DNA of 64,000 nt from NCBI RefSeq assembly GCF_029227915.1, contig NC_079880.1, positions 16,636,001-16,700,000 on the forward strand, given 5' to 3'. Numbering within the stretch: position 1 is the first letter of the stretch; each line of letters begins with the position of its first letter. Source of the stretch: Hydractinia symbiolongicarpus (taxonomy: Eukaryota > Cnidaria > Hydrozoa > Anthoathecata > Hydractiniidae). The translations under genes and the position numbers were made by a program. Shown here piece by piece: positions 29,031 to 38,567 of the stretch. The notes under the pieces are model-generated. The model was given only the letters and a program-made list of their open reading frames with translations. It was not told where the DNA came from and searched no databases.

Positions 29031-29369
29031 TTAGCGCCACATAATGTCATAATTAAAAAACTGCCTTTCATGATTCTTTTGAGAATGCTCAAGACCTTTT
29101 GATCTAACAAAGGCTTCTCTAGAGTTCAAACTATAATCTTTTAATTCAATGCAAAGTTTTGAGGGTAACCACGTCTTATATATATTTCCTTTTATGTCTT
29201 GGACCTCTGCATACATAGCTGTTCCAGAACCAGCTTTAGACGCAGGTGTGTCTATCTCACTCACAGATTTAACAAGGTAAATCACGTTTTCAGGTAGCTC
29301 TCTCCATTTTATGATTGGAACAAATCGTTCCATGTTTTGTTCAAATGTTTCAGCTGTTGGAAATTCCAT
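29031..29369 (-). CDS. Conserved-looking protein of unknown function (C)
   Basis: 112 residues, intact. Predicted mostly beta in the first two-thirds: FVPIIKWRELPENVIYLVKS, then GTAMYAEVQDIKGNIYKTWL followed by PSKL. The end is basic and helical. The pattern (LP..VY.V, then Y.E..D..GN.Y..WLPS.L) resembles a family of small cnidarian and Polinton-borne proteins I have seen but cannot name; an OB-fold-like nucleic-acid binder is possible. Convergent with the integrase, with a shared hairpin. Confidence 0.45.
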   Translation of the reverse strand: MEFPTAETFEQNMERFVPIIKWRELPENVIYLVKSVSEIDTPASKAGSGTAMYAEVQDIKGNIYKTWLPSKLCIELKDYSLNSREAFVRSKGLEHSQKNHERQFFNYDIMWR

Positions 29370-29473
29370 TGTTTGTTTCGGTTATATATACGCGATTATA
29401 TCTCTTTATACCACTTTCAAATATTAATTTTTCAAATAGCATATGAAATATATGAATGGTACACAAGCACATA

Positions 29474-29587
29474 TTACGACCTTTGTTCTGGATTTAACAT
29501 CTTTTTTAGATTTTTAGTTTCTGCCATTAAACTTTTCTCATACTGATTGCGTGTTTCACTCTCCATCTTTCCATCTGTTGTGGTCAT
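29474..29587 (-). CDS. Possible 37-residue protein overlapping the upstream stop
   Basis: The ATG (29585-29587) overlaps the TGA stop of the 29584-30072 gene as ATGA. It encodes a charged helical peptide (MTTTDGKMESETRNQYEKSL then MAETKNL) ending at TAA 29474-29476. The ATGA overlap is the kind used for coupled reinitiation. No homologue is recognised and it could be chance. Confidence 0.3.
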   Translation of the reverse strand: MTTTDGKMESETRNQYEKSLMAETKNLKKMLNPEQRS

Positions 29588-30072
29588 TTTTTTAGAGCTT
29601 CGTAGTATATACCACCCAAAGCTTGAAAGTCTTTGTGGGTAATCTTTCCATCATTCAATGCTTTTGAGATAGTGGTTTCAAACACAGTAATTGCAGATGT
29701 TACAACATCATATAATTTCATGGCTTTGTCGAGTTTCTTTTGGTATTTTTTAATCAATGCTGTGATAATGCTAGTGGAAATAGAACCGGCTAAGGCTACG
29801 CCACCTAATCCGACAGAAATGGGAATTCCAATAAGAGTACCGCCTGTTGCTATTGAACTAATACCCGAGCTAATGGTTAAAGCGCTTGAGCTGATATTTA
29901 AAAGCATTAATCGGTGTAGTGCTTTGTTGTATTTCTCATATTTGGTGTTGAATTTGTTTTTTAATTTTATCAACTCTTCAAGTTGAGAATTCACAATACT
30001 TGTGTTAAACTTGTCTTGCTCACTCGAATGCTCAGGAGCAGTGGGTAACTTTGGATAAATTTTAAAACTCAT
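29584..30072 (-). CDS. Membrane-associated protein with Gly-rich hydrophobic core (C)
   Basis: 162 residues, intact. An N-terminal polar part (FKIYPKLPTAPEHSSEQDKF) is followed by a coiled-coil stretch (about residues 30-55), a long Gly/Ile-rich hydrophobic block (SSGISSIATGGTLIGIPISV, GLGGVALAGSISTSIITAL) and a Lys-rich amphipathic helical end (KKYQKKLDKAMKLYDVVTSA). The same pattern is common in Polinton/adintovirus-like elements; the function is unknown. The Gly-rich amphipathic block suggests membrane penetration or disruption. It is divergent from gene X (gap 30073-30125) with a TATA-like cttataaaa word. Confidence 0.5.
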   Translation of the reverse strand: MSFKIYPKLPTAPEHSSEQDKFNTSIVNSQLEELIKLKNKFNTKYEKYNKALHRLMLLNISSSALTISSGISSIATGGTLIGIPISVGLGGVALAGSISTSIITALIKKYQKKLDKAMKLYDVVTSAITVFETTISKALNDGKITHKDFQALGGIYYEALKK

Positions 30073-30125
30073 TTTTATTTTAGAGGTAAATTATCTTATA
30101 AAAAACTACCCTCTAAATAAATAAA

Positions 30126-31331
30126 ATGGCAGATATTGACATTGACCCTTTTGGTGAACATGGAAAACCTGATGAAGGTACCGATGAAACGCTTCCTCTC
30201 ATACCTACTGGAGACCATACAGGTGTACAAATACATACATCAGGTGAAAAAGAAACATCATTCGGAGGTCTCAGTCAGAATACTAGAGTTTTGCAGGAAA
30301 TAGGTGAAGGGCTGTATGATAGATTATCTGAAAGATTCCAACCAAAACCTGAGGTGTTATATACCGACCTGTTTGAAATTAGGGATGGTGAACTATACTA
30401 CAAAGACGATAACAGGCCATTGACAAACAATGGAAAACTAAGGGTAAGATTACAGCCCGACAAGCTGCAGCTCTTAATAAACTTGATGATGAGTTACCTT
30501 CAACGTCTACATTAACAAATGCAACTGAAATTGAGCTGGTTACAATTATTGAAAATATAAGTGATAGCACAGAACATCTGGTAAGCCAATCAACTGATCA
30601 TAAATCAACTCAGACCGGTGATCTATTTGAATATCCTATGCGTGAATTGTTAGGATTAGATAGATCATTGAGAAATATACGAGGAAGTCTTCAAGATGAA
30701 GTTGCAAAAAAGGTTCAACTCGAACAGCATATTGATAGAGAAAAAAACAAATTGGAAGAGATGGAAAACACACCAAATATGACTGAGAAACAACAAAATG
30801 AAATGAAAGAAAGGTTTGAAAGGTTTGCAAAATGAGTTGAAAGGTCGACAGGAGATTATCGATATTCTCAAAGGTAAACTTAACAGTCAAATAACAAGCA
30901 TCAAGGAGACGATTACTAAACTCCTTAACAAAGATGCTACATTAAGTGAAAAGATACGAACACTATTCCGTGAACAAGGTATCACTGTTGTTAGCATATT
31001 AACAGCGTTTGGTATGGCTATTGGTGTCCTTGTAGAAGCTTTATTACCTGGAGGTGGTGGGTCAACAAATCAATCACAAAATCCTAACAAAGGTGATGAT
31101 AAAAAGGACGGTGCAAAGGAATGGATAAAAAACAAGTTGAAGGCGTTAGGGTCTCTTTTAGGAAGTCTAGCAGGTAAAGCTGCAGCAGCTTTACCAGGTA
31201 TATTAGGATCCATCGTATCATGGATACTCAATCGAGCGAAAGAAGTGGTAGGTTGGTTGAGTCAAAACCTATGGGCTTTAGTAGTTGGAATCGGAGGTCT
31301 AATATACACCTATCTCATGACAAAGCGTTAA
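30126..31331 (+). pseudogene. Protein X, acidic head, coiled coil and Gly/Ala-rich membrane domain (C)
   Basis: An acidic N-terminus (MADIDIDPFGEHGKPDEGTD), then polar regions with frameshifts near 30445 and 30820. A coiled coil (about 30650-30930) leads into FREQGITVVSILTAFGMAIG, GGGGS-type linker, LGSLLGSLAGKAAAALPGIL and a final hydrophobic helix (LWALVVGIGGLIYTYL). The homologue in element B is 13577-14627. Two or three membrane segments plus an amphipathic Gly/Ala helix suggest a virion membrane or pore-forming protein; this is inference. It is convergent with Y and shares its hairpin. Confidence 0.6.
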
Positions 31332-31347
31332 TGCTTTTACAGCTTAT

Positions 31348-31370
31348 ATGTTACATGTATCATGTAACAT
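31348..31370. terminator. Shared stem-loop between convergent X and Y
   Basis: A perfect 10-bp stem with a 3-nt loop between the stop of X (31331) and the stop of Y (31389). Confidence 0.65.
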
Positions 31371-31388
31371 AGTTTTTGCTCCCTATGT

Positions 31389-31811
31389 TTATCTCTCAAA
31401 ATACCACACAATTTCACCAATTCCAAGCATACTTAAAGTATTAAATGCCAATTCCCTTTCATGTTGATCCTGACTCGATGTATAAAAGTCGCTCAATACA
31501 GGCTCCCGTGGTAAAGGTTCAAGTTTATCTTCAAACACTTTGCTATATTCGCGCATTGCATCGTTTAATTCTATGAATTTGCCTTGAGCTTTCTTTCCAA
31601 GTCTGAGCTGCTTATTAATAAAGTCTATTCTCTCTTGTCTTTTTTGTTGCCATAAAACCTGGGCTTTTTGTAATTGTTCAACTGCTAAATCATGTTGCTT
31701 TCTTTCCTTATCGATTCTGTCTTTGGATAAACTTGAAAAGAGATAGCTTGATCCTGTAAAAGCTAAAGCGTTAGTTAAAGCACCTCCTAACATCATTGCA
31801 ATTGAAGCCAT
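31389..31811 (-). CDS. Protein Y, coiled coil with hydrophobic ends (C)
   Basis: 140 residues, intact. An N-terminal hydrophobic patch (MASIAMMLGGALTNALAFTG), a long basic coiled coil (about residues 30-90), the LSDFYTSSQD motif and a weakly hydrophobic C-terminus (FNTLSMLGIGEIVWYF). Homologous to 16103-16489 in element B. It starts 5 nt after the stop of V, suggesting a polycistronic U-W-V-Y transcript. The function is unknown; probably structural. Confidence 0.65.
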   Translation of the reverse strand: MASIAMMLGGALTNALAFTGSSYLFSSLSKDRIDKERKQHDLAVEQLQKAQVLWQQKRQERIDFINKQLRLGKKAQGKFIELNDAMREYSKVFEDKLEPLPREPVLSDFYTSSQDQHERELAFNTLSMLGIGEIVWYFER

Positions 31812-31815
31812 ATAT

Positions 31816-32043
31816 TTAGGTATTGATATTTTCAGGTAAAATCTCTTGCTTAATTAAGTATTCTCTTGTTATTTCACTAGCAGCAACAATAGCAACTAGT
31901 TTTCCAGTATCTTCCAAATCAAACTTCTGAATTGAGGGAGGTGACATTTTTAACACCTTTTTTCCTAGCATCGAATAGCTGATAGCGAAAACGCAAACGA
32001 CTGATGCGTGATAAAAATCATTGACGATACTTTTCTTGTCCAT
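31816..32043 (-). CDS. Small membrane protein V (C)
   Basis: 75 residues, intact. A hydrophobic helix (SVVCVFAISYSMLGKKVL), an SPPSIQKFDLEDTGK motif, a second hydrophobic stretch (LVAIVAASEI) and a charged end. Homologous to 3498-3763 (A) and 18555 (B). It lies 42 nt after W and 5 nt before Y. The function is unknown. Confidence 0.65.
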   Translation of the reverse strand: MDKKSIVNDFYHASVVCVFAISYSMLGKKVLKMSPPSIQKFDLEDTGKLVAIVAASEITREYLIKQEILPENINT

Positions 32044-32085
32044 GTTATTATATATTGTGAGATTATATATTGCAGGATTATCCTT

Positions 32086-32442
32086 TTATTCCATTTCAAG
32101 TTTATTTATTTTTACAGGTATTTTAGATTTTTGTGGAGAGGAATGGACATTATTTGGCTTAGTATTTTGATCTTTCTTTTTATACACAAAATAAGCAAAG
32201 CCGCCAACTAAACTGAGAGCTATTATTCCACCTATAGCGTAGTTAATAGGCTTTTCATTTGGTTTAGTGGTAGAATCTGCCTCTCCACTTTCTTTTTGAG
32301 ATGAGTGTGTCTGTATCTGTATTATCGACTCTTGTTTTAATTCTTCTCGCTTTTTACGGTTGTATTCCGCCAACCTCTTACCTGCTTCAACCTTTTTAGG
32401 GTTCTTCGTTGTCACTTGAATGGGGATCTTTTCTTCTGACAT
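32086..32442 (-). CDS. Small protein W with membrane anchor (C)
   Basis: 118 residues, intact. A basic head (VTTKNPKKVEAGKRLAEYNR), a polar Gln/Ser-rich linker, a transmembrane helix (YAIGGIIALSLVGGFAYFVY), then a basic cytosolic-type tail. Overlaps the end of U by 47 nt. Homologous to 3866-4111 (A) and 18221-18517 (B). Confidence 0.65.
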   Translation of the reverse strand: MSEEKIPIQVTTKNPKKVEAGKRLAEYNRKKREELKQESIIQIQTHSSQKESGEADSTTKPNEKPINYAIGGIIALSLVGGFAYFVYKKKDQNTKPNNVHSSPQKSKIPVKINKLEME

Positions 32443-33016
32443 TTTTATTATCTGCTATATTTATATTATTTGGGTTTAAATTTCTTCCATTGATATAATG
32501 CCTTCCGGTTATAAGACCAACACTGAATGGTGCTAATAATGAGCCGAATTTATAATACAAATCGCATGTGAATCTTTGAAGGGCAGAGTTTAAGAAGGGG
32601 TCATTTTCCAGGTCATTACTCAATGCATCTTGATTGTTTATTCCTAAGACTGTACAAGCTCCCATAGAATACATGTGAATGATTGATTGTCCTAAGGACT
32701 TCACCATCTGACCTGATAGTTTAGCTTCATAGATACTAAAAAGTGTTTTTACCTCTTCATCTTTGAGCTTTTGAATTTGCTCTTCCGTATACATTTTCCC
32801 TAAGTATAGCTTGCTATTTCCAGTTAACACACACTCATGCAATTTTTGCTTTTTATCATCCTCAGGTGGTGGTGGAAATTCACCTGGAATATCATGTCCA
32901 ATTAAATTATCGATTGCTGTTTCCGCCATTTTTATTATGGAGAGGTATTTTTTAATACAAAAATAGCAAAAGCTCAGTAGGATGCTTAATAGCATGAAGT
33001 TGACATATTCTATCAT
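32396..33016 (-). CDS. Membrane protein U (C)
   Basis: 206 residues, intact. An N-terminal transmembrane helix (FMLLSILLSFCYFCIKKYL) precedes an internal Met. The same helix-plus-basic-stop layout in the A copy (4131-4683) argues that translation starts at the upstream ATG. The soluble helical domain has EVKTLFSIYEAKLSGQMVKS, ENDPFLNSALQRF and GLITGRHYINGRNL; the C-terminus is charged. It is the first gene of the U-W-V-Y cluster, preceded by TATA-containing tandem repeats (33071-33270). The function is unknown. Confidence 0.6.
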   Translation of the reverse strand: MIEYVNFMLLSILLSFCYFCIKKYLSIIKMAETAIDNLIGHDIPGEFPPPPEDDKKQKLHECVLTGNSKLYLGKMYTEEQIQKLKDEEVKTLFSIYEAKLSGQMVKSLGQSIIHMYSMGACTVLGINNQDALSNDLENDPFLNSALQRFTCDLYYKFGSLLAPFSVGLITGRHYINGRNLNPNNINIADNKNVRRKDPHSSDNEEP

Positions 33017-33070
33017 TTTGTTATATCTGTTGTAATTTTCTTATATCTTCTTGTATCTGTGCTGTAATTT

Positions 33071-33270
33071 GTTAAAATTTGCTATATAAGAGTTTGCTAT
33101 CTTCTTATAGTTTTGTTAAAATTTGCTGTATAAGAGTTTGCTATCTTCTTATAGTTTTGTTAAAATTTGCTATATAAGAGTTTGCTATCTTCTTATGAAC
33201 TTGTTAAAATTTGCTATATAAGAGTTTGCTATCTTCTTATGAGCTTGTTGAAATTTGCTGTATAGCAGTC
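33071..33270. repeat. 44-bp tandem repeat carrying a TATA-like box in each unit
   Basis: About 4.5 copies of an exact 44-bp period (unit starts at 33071, 33115, 33159, 33203, 33247). The units contain gctatataagag or gctgtataagag. It lies between the U start (33016) and the ATPase stop (33350), in the expected promoter region of the U-W-V-Y cluster. Confidence 0.9.
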
Positions 33271-33309
33271 TTATAGCAGTCTTGCAAGAGCCTATAGTAT
33301 TCTTATAGC

Positions 33310-33334
33310 TTTGTTACAAGAGTATTGTAACAAA
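33310..33334 (-). terminator. Stop-proximal stem-loop of the ATPase gene (C)
   Basis: A perfect 10-bp stem with a 5-nt loop, 16 nt downstream of the ATPase stop (33350-33352). Confidence 0.6.
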
Positions 33335-33349
33335 AAAACGTCAACTTGC

Positions 33350-33968
33350 TCAACGAATCACATACGTTCTTGGGTGTTCCATTCTCATGACTAAATGTGT
33401 GTGTTTACCATCTTTTAGCCTTTCCTTAACCGTCTGTATCTCTGATCGTGATTCAATGACATCATTCTCTTCATGAATAGTTGCGAGATTTTGTTTATCT
33501 TTTGGATACCACACATATAACATTTTAGCTTGCCGTCGTAAATTTTTCGGTATAGCGGTGTATGATTGTGTGAGTAACCATATCGAATGATTTCGATGAC
33601 GACCTGAGATTGCTAGTTCAAGCAAAGGCTGTCTCTTTTTGTCTAATTTTTCATCAGCAATGATATCATCAATCAGGAATAATGTTTTGTATCCAGCACA
33701 GAAAAAGTCCATTTTCCTAATCCATTAATATAACATACCTTCCGGCTCAATTAAAATAACGAATTTATCAGTCCAAAACCATTTTTGTTATCTGTATGTT
33801 TTATTCCATCTTAATGTTGGACATATAATCACGATGAAATCAAAGTGATCAAAGTATTCATTTTCTAATAATTTTACAATACGTTTAGATTTTCCACAAC
33901 CTGTGGGACCAATGAATAATGCCCGTATGAGGCTCTTTCATGTAAAGTGTGTTACTTTGTTTCGCCAT
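33350..33968 (-). pseudogene. Packaging ATPase, A32/FtsK-HerA type (Polinton C)
   Basis: ATG at 33966-33968. Walker A ALFIGPTGCGKSKRIV is intact but follows a frameshift. Then come FIVIICPTLRWNKTY, Walker B TLFLIDDIIADEKLDKKRQ, the RHRNHSIWLLTQSYTAIPKN sensor block and a C-terminus ending in MRMEHPRTYVIR. Stops near 33795 and 33725 interrupt it. The ATPase would drive DNA into capsids, as in Polintons, virophages and large DNA viruses. It is about 205 codons, a usual length, and lies just downstream of the capsid gene. Confidence 0.85.
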
Positions 33969-34337
33969 TTTATTAATACAAGATAGACATAAATTCACCG
34001 TTTTGAATGTTTAATTGGGCGTCCATGATTAAATATATATAAGCGTTTAAGGAGCCTTCAGTTTCAGCGGTCCTTTCAATTTGTAAAGTGATTCCTTCAC
34101 TTGCATTTTCAATACGTCGACCGGTCCCATGCAAAGCATTTTCATCTATGGTTCTGAAATCTAACCATAGAGCATATTTGTCTGTCAAGTAAAGACTTTT
34201 ATATCGTGTAATTGCAAATGTTTTTGGATTTCGTTGGCATTGTCATCTTTTGGTTTTCCTTCAGCAAAATACTTGCAAATTTCATTGTAATGTTCAAACG
34301 GCTGCATCCCTTGACCAAAAGGTTGGTTAGGCTTACC

Positions 34338-36981
34338 CAACTTGCATCGACTTGATCCTTACTAACAAATCATCAAGCTTTCAACACACTAATGTTGTGG
34401 AAACAGGCTTATCTGACTTCCACAAGATGACTGTGGCTTTTATGAAAACTAAATTTAAAAAGGGTAAACCGAACATACAACAATATAGGGACTACAAAAA
34501 ATTTGACCATGAAACTTTCCGGGGGGACCTTTTTAAATTGTTAAATGAAACCGATTTCTTAGGTATTGATCTTGAAGCATCTTTGAACAAAGTCATGAAC
34601 ACTCTTAATATACATGCTCCAAAGAAAACGAAATATTTGAGAACCAACCAAGCACCTTTTATGAATACAGAGTTAAATAAGGCAATAATGACTAAATCTA
34701 GACTAAGAAATAAATGCTTGAAAAACAAAAGCGATGAAAATGAAACTGCTTTTAAAAAGCAAAGAAATAAATGTGTCAAACTAGTACAAAAAAGTAAAGA
34801 AACCTACTATAACAGTTTAGAGATTAAAAGTGTTACAGATAATAAAAAATTCTGGAACACAGTTAAACCTTGCTTTACTGAGAAAGTCAAAAACAAAGAG
34901 CTGATAACATTAGTTGAAAATGGAAAAACTATCACTGATGACCTTGAAATAGCATCGATTTACAATGATTATTTTTGCAACCTTGTTCCCAATCTTAGAA
35001 TCAAGCTAAATGAAAATCCACAAAATGATAATATTTTTAATGATAAATCTATTGAGAACTCGTTATCAAAATTTGCTAATCATCCAAGTGTTGTCAAAAT
35101 AAAACAGTTTTATGGCGAGTCTGGTAAAAAGCTTTCTTTTAGACGAGTCAGCCTATCTGATGTTACAAAAAAAATTAAAGATTTGGATGAAAATAAAACT
35201 ACACAGCAGTCTGACATTCCAACGAAAATAATACAGGAAAATTCTGACATTTTTGGAAATGTTTTGTGCAATAGCATAAATTATAACATCGAGTAATCCA
35301 ATTTTCCAAAAAGCCTTAAGAACGCAGACGTCATTCCAGTTTTCAAAAAGGAGGACCGTACGGACAAGTGTAACTACCGCCCGGTCAGTATACTGCCTAA
35401 TATCTCTAAGATATTCGAAAAATGCTTATACGAACAAATTGAAGCTTTTTTTCAACCTATTTTTAACAAGCAGCAGTGTGGTTTTCGGAGAGGTTTTAGT
35501 ACGCAGCAATGCCTTATAGCAATGATCGAAAAATGTAAAAAAAGCCTAGATAATAAAGGATCTTACGCAGCGTTATTGACAGACTTGTCTAAAGCTTTTG
35601 ACTGTATAAATCACGATTTACTTATTGCTAAATTGCACGCTTATGGGTTTGACAAGGATGCTTTGAGATTAATACATAGCTATTTAACTGGCCGGAAACA
35701 AAGAGTTAAATAAACAACTCATTTAGTACGTTACTGGACATCTTATTTGGTGTGCCACAAGGGTCTATTTTAGGCCCACTACTCTTCAACGTTTTCCTGA
35801 TAGATTTATTTCTGATAACGATTGAAACTGATATAGCTAGCTACGCAGATGACAACACCCCATATACGTATGGGTCTGATAAAAATCAAGTTGTAGAAGA
35901 CCTTGGAAAAACAGCAAAAAGAATGTTTATATGGTTTGCTGAAAACGGTATGAAAGCCAATGAAGCAAAGAGCCATCCTCTTTCTAGCTTACCACTTGAT
36001 ACAAAAGCTGTCGTTGGAGACACGTACATTGAAAACAGTGACCAACAGAAACTGTTAGGGATAAAAATTGATCGGAAATTAAAATTTGATTTGCATGTAA
36101 CGGACTTATGTCAAAAAACCAGCCAAAAACTACATGCGTTAGCGCGTGTTGCACCTTACATGGATACTCAAAAAAGAAGAGTTATTATGAAGGCTTTTGT
36201 TACCTCTCAATTCAGTTACTGTCCTTTGATATGGATGTTCCACAATAGAACACTGAATAACAGAATTAATAATCTGCATGTAAGAGCACTTCGAATAATC
36301 TATTGTGACCATACATCAACATTTAAGGAACTGTTACATAGAGATAAATCAAAAACGATACACGAAAAAAATCTTGAAACACTAGCTATAGAAATATATA
36401 AAGCTAAAAACAAACTCTCACCGGATATAATAAGTGATATTTTTCTGTTCCGTAGTAGCACTTATAATTTGAGAAATGAAAGAGAACTTTGCTATCGCAC
36501 AGCAAAAACGTCTACTTATGGCACTGAAACTATCTCAAATTTAACGCCAAAATTGTGGCAGATGATACCATCAAATATAAAAACATCTGAAACGTTACAA
36601 GAGTTTAAGTCAAAAATTAAGAAATGGAATCCAGAAAGTTGCCCTTGTAGGTTGTGCAAACCGTATATTAATGGATTAGGTTTTATTTGACAGGCAGACT
36701 TTTATTTAGTATTTATAGCATTTTGCGGTTTGTTTTTGTTGTTTTTTTTCCCGAATTTTCTGGCATACCACTTCCTTGCAGTATATAGGATCTCAAAAAT
36801 AAAAGCTATAGTCTAACCATCCTTTATTTCAGGATGATGGTATGCAAAGCAAAGAAGTCAAATTAACTAAATTAATTGCCTTCTTCATTGACTTTAATTA
36901 GCGACTTTTCTCGAGAAGCTAGAATTTTTTATTTTTTTTTACACGTCAATGTAAAAGAAATTGTTAATAATAATAATAATA
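34338..36981 (+). mobile_element. 5'-truncated APE-type non-LTR retrotransposon in the capsid gene
   Basis: Flanked by a 5-bp target duplication, ttacc (34333-34337 and 36982-36986). It starts inside the endonuclease domain (LHRLDLILTN; SD.H motif in LSDFHKM) and ends in a taa/aat microsatellite tail (about 36963-36981) typical of CR1/Jockey-group elements. Just before the end, a ccatcc...ggatgg inverted motif lies at about 36818-36842. Confidence 0.9.
34352..36690 (+). pseudogene. Endonuclease C-terminus and reverse transcriptase (Jockey/CR1 group)
   Basis: The end of the APE endonuclease, a basic linker (NKAIMTKSRLRNKCLKNKS), then the RT with RPVSILPNISKIFEK, QQCGFRRGFSTQQCL, LTDLSKAFDCINHDLLIAKL, PQGSILGPLLFNVFLIDLF and the catalytic SYADDNTPY. 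The C-terminal zinc-knuckle-like CPCRLCKPYI follows. It is broken by stops at 35296 and 35713 and a frameshift around 35730. The clade within the group cannot be fixed by eye. Confidence 0.85.
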
Positions 36982-37986
36982 TTACCTTCAACAATGACAG
37001 ATACCTTTTTAATTTTCGGATTGTAGAATTTACCGGTATTTCGTTTGTAGGCTTGTTCGTCTTCAAACAAAACCAATATACCCTTCAAAGATTTACAAGG
37101 GGTATTGAAGGACCAATTCCAAGTAGTGTCCGACTTGTTTACTCTAATTTGTCTATGTCTCAAAATTCTATCGTATAGTAAAGCCATGTTTTGGTATTCA
37201 TATGAAATGAATCTGGCCAAGTTGGGTTGTGTCACAATCTCATATTCAAGAGATATGTTGGAAATTTTATATTTACCGTCTGGGGCTACCTTTTGACCTG
37301 CGGCAGATGTTGGAGGATTAGAATAAATAACTCGGTTATAGTCGTTAAATGTGATTTCGTAGCAGAGCCTATTACCTAATCCAGCTTGATAATATGGGAT
37401 AGTGCTATCTAACATTTCAAAATCGAGCGGAATGATAAACTTGTTTTTGTATGCATCAGCAATGGCTTTGTCTGAGACATCAGATGTGTCTTTATCTGAA
37501 GCGTTGATCCTCAATTTCATACAGTTTTCTGTACACCCCTCATCAAAGATGATACCTTGTCTTATTGCATTTCTTTTTTCAGACTTGGTTAGCCATAAAT
37601 CTCTGTAGCACCCAAAACGGTCAAAGTCATCAATGCTCAAAATCTCGCTACCCTCAAACTTAACAGCCAACTTTTTAACAATCGCTCTTCCAATATTAGA
37701 GACCAATGTTCTTTTTGTGTTAGATTTTGACTCGAGTTCAATATCAAAACTTAGTTTCGACGTCCCAGGAATAATAACGTCATCACTACCCAAATTAGGA
37801 AACCTAACCAACAATAACTGGTTTTGATCAATCTCGCTTGGATTGTGTGTGACAATTACTTTTTGACGTGAGCCTTTTACACCACGAGCAGTTCTAAGTG
37901 AATGTTCAGGATTTAACCTTTTTCCGTATTCCATGTTTTAATGTTTAGTTTGTCATTACTTTTATTTTATTTTACTTTTATCTCAG

Positions 37987-38550
37987 TTATCGAATGTTAA
38001 AAACAATGGCCAGTACCGGACCATCCTTTATCGGATCACCATTTTGATCAGTGATTTTCAACGTAAGTGATTGAAATATACCATTCTTGAGTTTTTTATA
38101 TTGTAGGTTTTTGGGTTCAAAACGTATGACATCGTCATACCTGGATACATGATATGTGAGCAGGTCGTCACTAGGTCCACCATTTTTAAGATTGTTTGTA
38201 TTGTCCAATTCATTCAGATGGAAATGGAGTTTCGTTATGTTGGCTAGCCTATTTGTTTTGATTACCCGAGGGTCTTTGATTAATGGGGTGACATTACCCG
38301 CCAAAAGGGCATTCAATTCCCTAACCGCGTATTCCTGTCTAGGTATTAGTTTCTCCGCTTTCCCCTTACCGATGGAAGGAGTTAGTTTCAATGGTGTGGT
38401 TATTTGATAGGTAACATTGTCTGCAAACATCTCGATTACCGCAATTTCTTTAGAACCATCCATATTTTGAATGGGGTAAGATAGATACATGGTCCCTTCA
38501 CTATTTACGTCATTTATTGTAATATACATTATTATATTAGAGGTTAGCAT
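37987..38550 (-). CDS. Minor capsid (penton-like, single jelly-roll) protein (C)
   Basis: About 180-187 residues, intact. The more likely start is the ATG near 38529 (MYITINDVNSEGTMYLSYPI). A beta-rich pattern with RYDDVIRFEPKNLQYKKLKN, then SLTLKITDQNGDPIKDGP and a hydrophobic final strand (VLAIVFNIR). The FEP...LKNG....LT..I.D..G..I.DGP order is what I associate with Polinton minor capsid proteins. Adjacent to the major capsid gene and reading the same way, as expected for virion genes. Confidence 0.7.
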   Translation of the reverse strand: MLTSNIIMYITINDVNSEGTMYLSYPIQNMDGSKEIAVIEMFADNVTYQITTPLKLTPSIGKGKAEKLIPRQEYAVRELNALLAGNVTPLIKDPRVIKTNRLANITKLHFHLNELDNTNNLKNGGPSDDLLTYHVSRYDDVIRFEPKNLQYKKLKNGIFQSLTLKITDQNGDPIKDGPVLAIVFNIR

Positions 38551-38567
38551 TATTTAAGGTAAAAAGA

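Larger units (their letters stand above)
33973..37934 (-). pseudogene. Major capsid protein (double jelly-roll, Polinton C), split by a retrotransposon
   Basis: The N-terminal piece (37934-36982) has SRQKVIVTHNPSEIDQ, FPNLGSDDVIIPGTSKLSFD, VSNIGRAIVKKLAVKFEGSE, YRDLWLTKS and IPYYQAGLGNRLCYEITFND. The C-terminal piece (34337-33973) has a region rich in polar residues and then ALWLDFRTIDENALHGTGRR and YLIMDAQLNIQNGEF. Between them lies a 2.6-kb retrotransposon flanked by a ttacc duplication. One further frameshift is near 34195. Homologous to 14654-15810 in element B. It forms the hexons of Polinton/adintovirus capsids. Confidence 0.9.
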
